Shown here: positions 7,745 to 16,605 of the stretch, piece after piece | Layout: the number at the start of each line of letters is the position of its first letter | Position numbering within the stretch: the first letter of the stretch is position 1 | From: Verrucomicrobiia bacterium | GTDB taxonomy: Bacteria > Verrucomicrobiota > Verrucomicrobiia > Palsa-1439 | Direction: 5' to 3' | Length of the DNA: 40,642 nt | Assembly: GCA_022072455.1 (NCBI GenBank) | Contig: JAJVHY010000006.1 | Location: 1-40,642 of the forward strand | Notes under the pieces: model-generated | Seen by the model: only the letters and a program-made list of their open reading frames with translations | What the model was told of the DNA's origin: nothing | Databases searched by the model: none | Program-made: the position numbers and the translations under genes

Positions 7745-10700
7745 ATGCCATCGACTTTCCTCACCGCGAGCCTGCTGACGCGGCTGCAGCGCAACCTTCA
7801 AACTGACCCGTGGTGCGCGGCGGGGGCGCGGGAGTTGATTGTGCGGGCCGCGCCATGGCATGCGCGAAGTGACGCGGAGTTGTGGGAGTTGATGTTCGGG
7901 CCGACGATCACCCGCTCGTGGATGGTTATTAACAACGGCTTCTGCCCGACGTGCCGGGGGTTGACGCCGGGCACGAATTGGATCGCCGACCCGCAGCGCG
8001 TGCCGTGGAAAGTGGCGTGTCCGCACTGTGGCGATCTTTTCCCGAAGAACGATTTCCATGCGTATTACCGGTCGGGGTTGGACCGGCAGGGGGTGTTCGA
8101 TCCGCAGTTGGCGGACCGGAGCTTGTTGGGGACCGGGTTTGGCGTGGATGATGGGGAAGGCTATTGCGAGGGCGAACGACGGTGGCGGTTCATCGGCACC
8201 TATCTGCTCCAGGGAATCTGGAAAAAGGAAATTCTGGCCGGCATTGAAGTGCTGTCGACGGCTTATGTTTTGACCGGTGACGGTTCGTATGCGCGGCAGG
8301 CGGCGGTCTTGCTCGACCGGGTGGCGGACTTGCATCCGTTGTTTGATTTTGCGACGCAAGGCGTCATCTACGGGGCCGGCCAGCGCAGCAATGGCGCGGT
8401 GGATAACTGGCACGCAGCGAACGTGGACGTGCTCGGAATGGCGTTCGCGTACGACCGGATTCGGCCGGCGTTGCCGGGGGATGCGGTGTTGGTTGAATTT
8501 CTGTCGCGCCAAGCGCGCCGGTACGAACTCGCGAATCCGAAAACTTCCTGGGCCGACATTCAGCGGAACATCGAGACGCGGATTTTTCGCGAGGCGCTGC
8601 ACGTCCACCCCGAGCGATTCGTCTCCAATGCGCCGCGGGGCGAGATTCTGCGGGCGGTACTCACCGAGATTCTCGGCGAACCGGGCGCGGAGGAAATGCT
8701 GGATGTGATGGTGGCGAACGCCGTGCGTGTGGATGGGGTTACCGGCGAGAAAGGGTTGGCGAGTTACTGTTTCTACGTCATTGCGGCGTTGGCGGAATAT
8801 CTCGCGCTGTTGAGCCGGCGCGATCCGGGCCTGTTGCCGGCGTTGTTGAAACGACATCCACGGTTGCGCGAGACGTACCGGTTTCATGTGGAGACGCGGT
8901 GCCTCAACCGGTATTACCCGAACATCGGCGATGCCGGCGGGTTTGCGATGCCGGTGACGACGTTCGGGGTGTTTTTCAGCGAAGAACCATCCTTGCGGCC
9001 CTCGGCGTATTCGTTCATGGCGGATCTGTATCGGGTGACAGGCGAGCCGGTTTACTTGCAGATGTTGAATGTCGCCGCGCGGGAGAAACTGGTGCCGGCG
9101 TGGCCACACACTGAAGCGTTAGCGCGATTGCCGGTGGAGTCCGCCGGTCTGCCGTTCGATCTTTTTGCCGAAGACCCGGCAGCGTTTCGCCGGGAACTGG
9201 CCGAGCGGTTGGCGGAAGTCGGGACGGAGTTGCCGGTCAAGAGCGTGGACAAAAAAGAATGGTGCGTGGCGATTTTGCAGAGTGGGAAAGGCGAGCACGC
9301 CCGCGCGGTGTGGCTCGATTACGACATCGGTGGCAGTCATTCGCACGCGGACGGGATGAATCTCGGGTTGTTCGCGCACGGCCTCGATCTCTTGCCGGAT
9401 GCCGGCTATCCGCAGAACCAATTCACGGTCAGCGACCCGGCCAAGACGCGCTGGTTTATCACTACCGCCGCGCACAATACCGTCGTCGTGGATGGCCGGG
9501 ATCAGGGGCATTACTACCAATCACCGGCGCGGGGCCGGACGACATTGTGGGCGGACGGGCCGGTTTTGCAGGCGGTGCGTGCGGAGTTCGGCGCGTGGCC
9601 GGAACCGTTGCCGGCGGTGCGGGAGGAGCCGGTGGCGCTGTACGCGTATACGACCGGGCGATTCCGCGCGGTGCGGATTTGGACGGACGACGGGACACTC
9701 GCGTTGGCGGATGACTTTCAACGGGAGGCGCTCGGACCGGATTGGGCGATTGCCGAAGGCGAGTGGCGGGTGGAATCGGGGTGGGCGGTGGGACGAGGCA
9801 AACTTGTTTGCACGCGGCAGTTCCGTGGGCCGCTCCGGCTGGATTACGAAGCGCAAGCGGCCAGCGAGCAACCGTGCGACCTCAGCGCGTACGTGAACGG
9901 CATCTTTTTCGGTTTCGGTTCGGAGAACAATCAAGGCTCGAAGTTGATTGTCCGCGCCAACATCCCGGTCGCCGCGCGCAGTGACCGGCGAATCCTGCCG
10001 GGACAGACGCACCAAGTCTCTTGCCGGTGCGCGCCGCAACACCTGCAGATGAGGGTGGACGGAATGCTGGCACTCGATTGTCCGCACCTGACAAATCTCA
10101 CGACGCGGCTGGTTTTCGGCGACGACGAAGCGCCAAAACAGTTTGAGCGCACCGTCGCGTTGATTGATGTGTCGCCGACGGCGGCGTACGTCGTGGATGT
10201 TTTTCGGGTCGTGGGTGGCCGGGAACATGTGCGGTTTTTTCACGGCACATTTGGGTCGGTGCAAACCACTGGATTGACGTTGCGGCCAGGCGCGGGTTTT
10301 GGCGCGGAGGTGTTGTTGCGGAACATTCAGACCGATCCGCGCGCGCCGGTGGGCTGGCAGGCGACATGGCAGGTGCGGGATCATTACCGGCTTTTGCCGG
10401 CGGGGCGCGTGGTGCAGATGCGGCAGACTGATTTGACGCGGGACGCGGAAGCCACTGTCGCCGAGATGTGGGTGAACGCCGGTAATCTGATCACGATGGA
10501 TGAACAATGGATCCCGGCACTCGTCACGCGCCGCCGGGGGCCGGCCCCGTTGGCGACGACGTTTGTGGCGGTGATTGAGCCGTTTGCGACCGCGCCGGCG
10601 ATTGCGTCCATTCGCCGGCTGGAGGCGGTGGAGCCGGCAGTTCTCCTCGAAATCACCTTGGCAGATGGAAGCCGGGATGTCGTGAGTTGCGGGCCGTCAG

Positions 10701-10759
10701 AAGTGACGTTGACGCGGGGGCCGACGGTTTACCGCGCGCAAAACATTCACCGGACGTAA
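7745..10759 (+). CDS. Heparinase II/III-like polysaccharide lyase with inserted domain
   Basis: About 1004 residues from the ATG at 7745; a TTG at 7718 is in frame but gives an unlikely N-terminus. A Cys4 site near the N-terminus (CPTC about 67-70, CPHC about 92-95, then GDLFPKNDF) could bind zinc. The middle is an alpha/alpha toroid. SHSHADGMNLG (about 531-541) and AHNTVVVDG (about 576-584) are hallmarks of the heparinase II/III family, whose members cleave uronic-acid-containing polysaccharides by beta-elimination. Around 651-799 the beta-sandwich is interrupted by a lectin-like (LamG / DUF1080-like) domain. No signal peptide, so it probably acts on imported oligosaccharides. The SGNH esterase follows after 16 bases. 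Confidence 0.85.
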   Translation: MPSTFLTASLLTRLQRNLQTDPWCAAGARELIVRAAPWHARSDAELWELMFGPTITRSWMVINNGFCPTCRGLTPGTNWIADPQRVPWKVACPHCGDLFPKNDFHAYYRSGLDRQGVFDPQLADRSLLGTGFGVDDGEGYCEGERRWRFIGTYLLQGIWKKEILAGIEVLSTAYVLTGDGSYARQAAVLLDRVADLHPLFDFATQGVIYGAGQRSNGAVDNWHAANVDVLGMAFAYDRIRPALPGDAVLVEFLSRQARRYELANPKTSWADIQRNIETRIFREALHVHPERFVSNAPRGEILRAVLTEILGEPGAEEMLDVMVANAVRVDGVTGEKGLASYCFYVIAALAEYLALLSRRDPGLLPALLKRHPRLRETYRFHVETRCLNRYYPNIGDAGGFAMPVTTFGVFFSEEPSLRPSAYSFMADLYRVTGEPVYLQMLNVAAREKLVPAWPHTEALARLPVESAGLPFDLFAEDPAAFRRELAERLAEVGTELPVKSVDKKEWCVAILQSGKGEHARAVWLDYDIGGSHSHADGMNLGLFAHGLDLLPDAGYPQNQFTVSDPAKTRWFITTAAHNTVVVDGRDQGHYYQSPARGRTTLWADGPVLQAVRAEFGAWPEPLPAVREEPVALYAYTTGRFRAVRIWTDDGTLALADDFQREALGPDWAIAEGEWRVESGWAVGRGKLVCTRQFRGPLRLDYEAQAASEQPCDLSAYVNGIFFGFGSENNQGSKLIVRANIPVAARSDRRILPGQTHQVSCRCAPQHLQMRVDGMLALDCPHLTNLTTRLVFGDDEAPKQFERTVALIDVSPTAAYVVDVFRVVGGREHVRFFHGTFGSVQTTGLTLRPGAGFGAEVLLRNIQTDPRAPVGWQATWQVRDHYRLLPAGRVVQMRQTDLTRDAEATVAEMWVNAGNLITMDEQWIPALVTRRRGPAPLATTFVAVIEPFATAPAIASIRRLEAVEPAVLLEITLADGSRDVVSCGPSEVTLTRGPTVYRAQNIHRT

Positions 10760-10775
10760 TGAGAAAGAAACCACG

Positions 10776-11378
10776 ATGAAGAAAATCTATGTTGTCGGTG
10801 ACAGTATTTCCATCCACTACGGCCCGTTCTTGGAGCGGTACCTGCGCGGGAAGGTGGCGTATGCGCGGAAGGAGGGGGCGGAGGAGGCGTTGTTGAATCT
10901 TGACCGGCCGCAAGGCGCGAACGGCGGGGATTCGTCCATGGTGCTCGCGTTTTTGAAAGCCAAGGGCGACCTCGCGGTTGATCGGGTGTTGGTGAACTGC
11001 GGTCTGCACGACATCAAGACCACGCCGGCTACTGGGGCGAAGCAGGTGCCGCTTGATCAGTACCAGGCCAATCTGCGGGCCATCGTCGCGCACGTGGGCG
11101 CAAAATTGATTTGGATTCGCAGCACGCCCTGTGATGAGCGCATCCACAATGCGCGGCCCGGCATGGAATTCTTCCGGTATGCCGCCGATCTCGCAGCGTA
11201 CAACGCAGCTGCCGATGCGATCATGGCGGCCGCGGGAGTGCCGGTGATTGATCTGTACACGTTCACGGTCAATCTTGGCCCCGATTTGTATTGTGACCAC
11301 GTTCACTTCCCGGAGCCGATTCGCGAGAAACAAGCGGCGTTCATTGCCGGGTGGCTGGATGGCTATTTCCGGCGCTGA
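10776..11378 (+). CDS. SGNH/GDSL-family hydrolase
   Basis: A 200-residue SGNH hydrolase. Block I is VVGDSIS (Ser10), a Gly occurs in NGGDSS (about 49-54), the Asn block is VNCGLHD (Asn74), and the last block is CDHVHF with Asp174 and His177 three apart, as the Ser-Asp-His triad requires. Such enzymes hydrolyse carbohydrate or other esters. No signal peptide, so it is cytoplasmic. It lies 16 bases after the lyase gene and is probably cotranscribed with it, which suggests removal of ester decorations from the lyase products. Its 3' end overlaps the convergent AraC gene by 16 bases. Confidence 0.85.
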   Translation: MKKIYVVGDSISIHYGPFLERYLRGKVAYARKEGAEEALLNLDRPQGANGGDSSMVLAFLKAKGDLAVDRVLVNCGLHDIKTTPATGAKQVPLDQYQANLRAIVAHVGAKLIWIRSTPCDERIHNARPGMEFFRYAADLAAYNAAADAIMAAAGVPVIDLYTFTVNLGPDLYCDHVHFPEPIREKQAAFIAGWLDGYFRR

Positions 11379-12232
11379 TATTCGCGGGGACTGACGCCCA
11401 TCACCTTGCGGAACTGCCGCGTGAAATAATTGCTGTCGGCGAACCCGACAGCCTCACTGACTTCCTTGATGCGTATGGGCTCGCGCCGGAGCAGTTGGCC
11501 GGCTTTTTGGACGCGGAGGCGGATGAGATAATCCACCGGTGAGCGACCGAGGATTTGCCGGAACAGCCGAAACAACGAGGTCTCCGACAAGTGCGCCACG
11601 CGGGCCAGATTGGCGACGGTCAACGGTTCGGCGAAATGTTGTTCAATGTAGCCGAGCACCTTGCTGAGTTGGGTGACCGGGCGTTGTTCCTCGACCGGCA
11701 ATTTCGAGTAGGCGCGCGCCACAAACGCCATGATCCGCATGAAATGCGCGGTCGCCAGAAACCGCGCGCCGGGATGGTGGGACCGCAATTCGCCTTCCAA
11801 CTCGGCGATCAGTTTGGCGAGTTGCCCGAGTTGTTCCATGTCGAGCTTGAGCCGGTTTTGGAAGCGCTGGCGTTGCCGGAAGCGCGGTTCGACTTCAAAC
11901 AGCGCGTGATAACCCGGCACGGTGCCGAGGTCGGCGCGGGGGAGGCGGAGGTTGGCGGGATCGTACAGGATGTTGATGAGCAGGAGGTCCTTGGTGACCG
12001 GGTAGCAGTGGCTGGTGCTGCCTAACAACACAAATACATCGCCCGCGCTGATGTCATAGACTTCGCGGCCGACCTGGTGTTGGCCGTGCCCACCGAGGAT
12101 CACCACCAGTTCCGCAAAGTCGTGCGTGTGTTGCTGGTGGCTCACGCCGTGTTGTGGAACGCGCATCACCCGCAACCGGAAATGCGGATCGGTGAAGAAT
12201 TGGGTGCCTTTGAGGTGGCTGACCGCTGGCAT
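11363..12232 (-). CDS. AraC-family regulator with cupin sensor domain
   Basis: An AraC/XylS-type regulator of about 289 residues. The N-terminal half is a cupin-like sensor (HTHDFAELVVILGGHG, then GDVFVLLGS). The C-terminal half has two helix-turn-helix motifs, LTVANLARVAHLSETSLFR and IKEVSEAVGFADSNYFTRQF, ending in the usual GVSPREYQRR. The start is uncertain: ATG at 12232 leaves a 79-base intergenic region before the divergent oxidoreductase gene, whereas ATG at 12310 would leave one base. Neither has a strong ribosome binding site. It likely responds to a sugar and controls the divergent operon, the lyase genes, or both. Confidence 0.85.
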   Translation of the reverse strand: MPAVSHLKGTQFFTDPHFRLRVMRVPQHGVSHQQHTHDFAELVVILGGHGQHQVGREVYDISAGDVFVLLGSTSHCYPVTKDLLLINILYDPANLRLPRADLGTVPGYHALFEVEPRFRQRQRFQNRLKLDMEQLGQLAKLIAELEGELRSHHPGARFLATAHFMRIMAFVARAYSKLPVEEQRPVTQLSKVLGYIEQHFAEPLTVANLARVAHLSETSLFRLFRQILGRSPVDYLIRLRVQKAGQLLRREPIRIKEVSEAVGFADSNYFTRQFRKVMGVSPREYQRRK

Positions 12233-12311
12233 GGAGGTGGCGGGATAGTCCAGATATTTGGGGGGATTGTCAAGGACGCCAAAGCGGGAATGACCTAGTG
12301 TCGCCGGCATT

Positions 12312-13418
12312 ATGGCACTCAAAGTCGGCATCATCGGACTGCGCGGCATCGGCGAAACTCATGCCCGCGCGCACAGTCAGAACCCGTTGGCAAAATTGGT
12401 TGCGGTCTGCGACGTCGTCAAAGAACGCGCGGACAAGGCGGCGGCGCAGTATGGCGGCAAGGCCTACGCCAGTCCGGCCGAGATGTTGCGGAACGAAGAC
12501 CTCGATGTCGTGGATGTCTGCACCGGTGGTTATGAAAATGGCGGCTGGCATTTCGAGCCGGTGATGGCGGCGTTGGCAGCCGGCAAGAATGTGCTCGTGG
12601 AGAAACCGATCTCCAACGACATCCACGAGGCGCGCGAGATGGTGCGGTTCGCGGCGGAAAAGGATGTTTATCTCGGCTGCAACCTCAACCACTATTTCAC
12701 CGAACCCGCCCGCCAAGCCCGGCAACTCATGACCGACGGCAAGATCGGCGAGCCGGTCTACTGTTTGCATCGCATGGGATTCATCGGCGGCGAAGACATA
12801 TATAAACCCGGTGGCGGCCCGAATTTCGACGGTTTCCCGTACGCCCATCTCAAGGCGTTTCTCGCGCATCCGTTCAGTTTGATGCGGCATTTCGGCGGCG
12901 ACATCACGCACGTTCAAGCCTTCATGGATCGGCCGAGTGTGCGTCGGCATGCCGGCGATTTGATGATGTCCATCGCCAGCGTCCACGTGAAATTCCACAA
13001 TGGCGCGATTGGGTACCTGTTCAGTTCGCGCGGCGACGCGACGATGGGCTTGGGCGGTTGGTGGAGTTTTGAATTCGGCGGCAGTAAGGGCACGTTCTGC
13101 ATCGAAAACTGTGTCGAGAAATTGACCTATTATCCCGCGCCCGCGCCGACCGACAAACTCGGTCTCGGTGAGCAACCGACGCCCGTCGTCACGAATACCG
13201 GCGTTAAAGATTTCGGCGCGACCTTCCCGGCGCGCATTAACGCGTACCTCGAAGACGTCACGAACCAGGTGCCGAAGTCGAAACTCCGCGCGTCGGGTCG
13301 CGATGCGTTGGCGACGCTCGAATACACGTTTGCGGCGATTGAATCATACGAGCAAGGCGGCGCCTTGGTGCGCCCGCACGCGCTGCCGACCTTGAAACGC
13401 GACCTCAAGGATCAATGA
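12312..13418 (+). CDS. Gfo/Idh/MocA-family oxidoreductase (first of three)
   Basis: A 368-residue NAD(P)-dependent sugar dehydrogenase-type protein. The dinucleotide-binding turn is GLRGIG (residues 9-14) and the signature EKP lies at 97-99, inside VLVEKPISN; NLNHYFTEPAR follows. No signal peptide, so it is cytoplasmic, unlike many secreted verrucomicrobial relatives. It is clearly paralogous to the last gene of this operon: both share TGGYE, EKPISN and a NLNH segment. It opens a six-gene run in which most junctions overlap by four bases. The substrate is unknown. Members typically oxidise or epimerise cyclic sugars and inositols through keto intermediates. Confidence 0.9.
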   Translation: MALKVGIIGLRGIGETHARAHSQNPLAKLVAVCDVVKERADKAAAQYGGKAYASPAEMLRNEDLDVVDVCTGGYENGGWHFEPVMAALAAGKNVLVEKPISNDIHEAREMVRFAAEKDVYLGCNLNHYFTEPARQARQLMTDGKIGEPVYCLHRMGFIGGEDIYKPGGGPNFDGFPYAHLKAFLAHPFSLMRHFGGDITHVQAFMDRPSVRRHAGDLMMSIASVHVKFHNGAIGYLFSSRGDATMGLGGWWSFEFGGSKGTFCIENCVEKLTYYPAPAPTDKLGLGEQPTPVVTNTGVKDFGATFPARINAYLEDVTNQVPKSKLRASGRDALATLEYTFAAIESYEQGGALVRPHALPTLKRDLKDQ

Positions 13419-14194
13419 CCATGAAACTCGGAGCGAATTCAGTTTTATTTGGCGGCCACAGCGTCGAGACGGCGTTTCAATACCTGGCGTTATGCGGATA
13501 CGACGGCATTGAAATCTCCGCCATCGCCGGTATGAGCGATCACATGATTGGCGCGGCGACGTTGAAAGAGCTGGCCGCGAAGTACAACCTGCCGATTCTC
13601 GCGATGGAACAACCATCCCAAGATCCGGCCACGATGGAAGCCGCGTTTCAGGCGGCGGTGGAAATGGGTTGTCCGCTCGTCAACTGCGGCCCCGGCGGCA
13701 AGAGCAACGACGAAGCGACGTTCCAGCAATCCATCGAATCCCTCGGCAAGCTGACCGACCGGGCGGCGCATTACGGTTTGACCTTGTGCGTGAAGGCGCA
13801 CGTCGGCGCGGCGATCTACAACACGCCGACGACGTTGCGCGCATTGCAGGCGATTCCGAAGATCGGTCTCGACATGGACCCAAGTCACATTCATCGCGCG
13901 AACGAAATTCCGGTCGACGCGATCGCGGCGGTCGTCTCCCGTATCCGGCACGTCCACATCCGCGACTGCAAAGGCCGGCAACAAAACCCCGGCAAGCCGG
14001 AGATGCAGGCCAACGGGCGCGGCGACATTGATCTGCTCGGCTACATCCGCGTGCTCCACCAAAATGGCTATACCGGCCCCGTGGATTTGGAAGTCATCGG
14101 CGCAAAGGAATACGACATCCCCCGGTGTGTCGCGATTGCCGCCGAAGCCCGCGGCCACATGCAAGCCTGTCTCCAAGCCTGTGGCGCTCGATGA
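13415..14194 (+). CDS. Sugar phosphate isomerase/epimerase-type TIM barrel
   Basis: About 259 residues (257 if the second ATG at 13421 is used) of the xylose-isomerase-like / AP endonuclease 2 TIM-barrel superfamily. Recognisable parts are the first strand (KLGANSVLF), YDGIEISA, GLDMDPSHIHRANE with metal-binding Asp and His, RIRHVHIRDCKG, and DLEVIG near the C-terminus. Such proteins isomerise or epimerise sugars, keto-sugars or inosose, and are often found beside Gfo/Idh/MocA dehydrogenases. The start overlaps the previous stop and the end overlaps the next start (ATGA), so it is translationally coupled on both sides. The substrate cannot be deduced. Confidence 0.88.
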   Translation: MTMKLGANSVLFGGHSVETAFQYLALCGYDGIEISAIAGMSDHMIGAATLKELAAKYNLPILAMEQPSQDPATMEAAFQAAVEMGCPLVNCGPGGKSNDEATFQQSIESLGKLTDRAAHYGLTLCVKAHVGAAIYNTPTTLRALQAIPKIGLDMDPSHIHRANEIPVDAIAAVVSRIRHVHIRDCKGRQQNPGKPEMQANGRGDIDLLGYIRVLHQNGYTGPVDLEVIGAKEYDIPRCVAIAAEARGHMQACLQACGAR

Positions 14195-15189
14195 AACTTG
14201 GCATCCTTGGTTTTGCTCACAGCCACGTCGGAATGTACATCGCCGAGTGGCGGAAAACCGGCGCGATGGAATTGACGGCCGGTTGGGATCACGACGTGAA
14301 ACGCGCTGCGGAGTCCGGTCTTCCCGTCTGCCAAACAATTGCGGAGTTATTGGGGCAGGTGGAGGCGGTCGTCATCGCCGCCGAGACATCCCGGCATGCC
14401 GAGTTGGTGGAACAAGCCGCCGCCGCCGGTAAGGCGATCATTTTACAAAAGCCGCTGGCGCTGACGCTGGCCGACGCCGACCGGATTGTGGCGGCAGTGA
14501 GAAACGTGCCGTTCACGCTCGCATGGCAGATGCGCGTTGATCCCCATAATGTCCAGCTCAAGTCGCTGCTGGCGACCGGCGCCTTCGGCAAAGTTTGCAT
14601 GCTGCGCCGCCGGCATGGATTACCGACACAGACTTGGCCGGATTTTGCGAAGACCTGGCACGTGCAACCGGAATTGAATCGCGACGTGTTTGCGGATGAT
14701 GCGGCGCATCCGCTTGATTTTCTCTATTGGCTGCGGGGAATGCCGGTGAGCGTGAGCGCAGAGCTGGGCACGCTGGTCAATCCGGCCATTGTCAATGACA
14801 CCGGAATTGCGGTATTGCGATTTGCAGATGGCTCGCTTGGGGAAGTGTCATGCAGCTTCGTGGCGGTGGCCGGGGAGAATGTCACCGAGGTGATTTGTGA
14901 ACGCGGCGTGATCATCCAGAATTACGGTGACGTCCCGAGCTGTAACAGTCCGCGACCGCCCGGGGCGGGGCCGCAGTTGAAATGGTTTCTCGATGGGAAA
15001 TGGCACGCGAGCGAGTTGCCGGAAATCAAGAACCACGGCGAACGCATTGCCGGGTTGGCGGCGCCGCTCGCGGAGTTTTTGCACGGAAAACGCCCCCCCA
15101 TCGCCACAGCGGCGGAAGGGCGGGACGTGTTGCGACTGGTGCTGGCGTGTTATGAATCTGACCAGCAAGGGAAACGGATCAATTTATGA
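14191..15189 (+). CDS. Divergent Gfo/Idh/MocA-family oxidoreductase (second of three)
   Basis: A 332-residue protein starting at the ATGA overlap with the isomerase gene; the open frame continues upstream but MKLGILGFAHSHVG is the typical start. It belongs to a divergent subgroup: the nucleotide-binding turn reads GFAHSH in place of GxGxxG, and the usual EKP is QKP (residues 86-88). The Lys is kept, so catalysis by hydride transfer is still possible, though cofactor binding may differ. It is distinct from the other two oxidoreductases of the operon, which resemble each other. This suggests a different step or substrate. Cytoplasmic, with no signal peptide. Confidence 0.85.
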   Translation: MKLGILGFAHSHVGMYIAEWRKTGAMELTAGWDHDVKRAAESGLPVCQTIAELLGQVEAVVIAAETSRHAELVEQAAAAGKAIILQKPLALTLADADRIVAAVRNVPFTLAWQMRVDPHNVQLKSLLATGAFGKVCMLRRRHGLPTQTWPDFAKTWHVQPELNRDVFADDAAHPLDFLYWLRGMPVSVSAELGTLVNPAIVNDTGIAVLRFADGSLGEVSCSFVAVAGENVTEVICERGVIIQNYGDVPSCNSPRPPGAGPQLKWFLDGKWHASELPEIKNHGERIAGLAAPLAEFLHGKRPPIATAAEGRDVLRLVLACYESDQQGKRINL

Positions 15190-16604
15190 AAAAACCAAAT
15201 CTGATTTTGTTCGGCATTGATAGCCTGCGGCGGGACCACATGAGTTTGTACGGGTACCGCCGGCTGACGACACCCCACATTGACAAATTCGCGGCGGGCG
15301 GGACCGTGTTTGAGAGTCATTTCAGTCCGCACATCCCGACGACGCCCGGCTATTCCTCGATGTTTACCGGCATGGATTGTTTTGGGACGGATGTGGTGGC
15401 GCTCCGGCATCAAGGCGGCCTCGGCCCGCACGTGAAGACCATCGCCGAAATTCTCGGCGAGGCCGGGTATCAGACGACATGCGTTGGGTTCGGCAGCAAC
15501 CCGGCCTCGCGGGGATTTCAGAAATACATCGAGTTTCCCGGTTGGGGGCCCGGCACGCAAGGCGGCCGGAGCCCAAAAGCGGAGGAGTTGAATAAAGTTA
15601 CGATCCCGGAATTGACGCGGCTGGCCGGCGACGATAAGCCGTTCTTTCTGTTCCTGCGGCACATGGATCCGCATTCACCGTATCTGCCGCCGTTGCCGTT
15701 TGAGCGCGCTTTCTATCACGGCAATGAGTGCGACCCCGCGAATCGTTCGCTCGACGGGATGAAGGCGTTCAAACCGTTCTGCGATTACATCACGAGCTGG
15801 TTGCCGGAGGGTTGTACGGATGCCGAGTATGTGAACGCGCAGTATGACGGCGCGATTGCGTACATGGACGCGGCGATTGCCAATCTCTTCGCGCAGATCG
15901 CGGCGTTGGGGTTGACCGAGAACACATTGGTTGTCATCACCGCCGACCACGGCGAGACGCTCGATGAACATGACTGCTACTTCGACCACCACGGGTTGTA
16001 TGAGCCGACGTTGGTGTTGCCGCTGGCGTTTGTGTGGCCGGGCAAGGTGCCGGCGGGGAAACGGTTCGCCGACATCACCCAAGCCAAGGATACGACGCCG
16101 ACCATTCTCGATTTACTGGGCCTCAAGACCGGGATCAAATACGACGGCCGCAGTCTCGTGCCGGTCATGCGTGGCAAGGCGCGGGCGGTCGAGCCGGAGT
16201 TTTACATCACGGAATGCACATGGATGCGGAAACACGGTTGGCGCACGCCGCAGTGGAAGTATATCCGCGCGCTCGAACCGGATTTTCATTTCAAGCCGGA
16301 GATCGAACTCTACGATCTGGTGCGCGATCCGTTGGAGAACCACAACGTTGCGGACAAAGAACCGGAGATCGTGAAGCTGCTGGATGCGCGGATGAACGCT
16401 TGGATCGCCAAGCGCGAGAAGGCGACCGGCCGGCCGAATCCGATGTTCACCAACCTCAACTGGCACGGCAAAGGGGGCGGCCCGTTCAAGACGTCGCAAC
16501 AGGCGTACGACTCGATGTACATCGGTTCGATGGTTGCCGCGCAGAAGTTGCAAGCCAGCGAAGTCCGCAAGGAACACGAAACACAACGCGGATCAAAAAT
16601 CTGA
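15186..16604 (+). CDS. Sulfatase-like alkaline-phosphatase-superfamily hydrolase lacking the formylglycine Cys/Ser
   Basis: A 472-residue member of the sulfatase branch of the alkaline phosphatase superfamily. Metal-binding motifs are present: GIDSLRRDH (Asp12), HMDPHSPY (about 159-166) and TADHGE (Asp254, His255), followed by HHGLYEPT. At the position of the formylglycine signature (C/S-x-P-S-R) the sequence is TTPGYSSMFTG: Thr52 replaces Cys/Ser and Tyr56 replaces Arg. It should therefore not be matured to formylglycine. A Thr nucleophile, as in phosphodiesterases and phosphoethanolamine transferases of this superfamily, is likely. No signal peptide, so it is cytoplasmic. It overlaps the previous gene by four bases and is followed after one base by the sulfotransferase gene. 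Confidence 0.85.
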   Translation: MKKPNLILFGIDSLRRDHMSLYGYRRLTTPHIDKFAAGGTVFESHFSPHIPTTPGYSSMFTGMDCFGTDVVALRHQGGLGPHVKTIAEILGEAGYQTTCVGFGSNPASRGFQKYIEFPGWGPGTQGGRSPKAEELNKVTIPELTRLAGDDKPFFLFLRHMDPHSPYLPPLPFERAFYHGNECDPANRSLDGMKAFKPFCDYITSWLPEGCTDAEYVNAQYDGAIAYMDAAIANLFAQIAALGLTENTLVVITADHGETLDEHDCYFDHHGLYEPTLVLPLAFVWPGKVPAGKRFADITQAKDTTPTILDLLGLKTGIKYDGRSLVPVMRGKARAVEPEFYITECTWMRKHGWRTPQWKYIRALEPDFHFKPEIELYDLVRDPLENHNVADKEPEIVKLLDARMNAWIAKREKATGRPNPMFTNLNWHGKGGGPFKTSQQAYDSMYIGSMVAAQKLQASEVRKEHETQRGSKI

Positions 16605-16605
16605 A

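Noticed and set aside
7727-10507. Long antisense frames (7727-9109 and 9521-10507) opposite the lyase
   Set aside because: High-GC shadows rich in Arg/Pro/His with no domain signal; the plus-strand lyase has clear family motifs throughout.
12270-13175. A 301-codon minus-strand frame between the AraC and oxidoreductase genes
   Set aside because: It lies opposite the first Gfo/Idh/MocA gene, which has intact Rossmann and EKP motifs; the minus frame has no domain.
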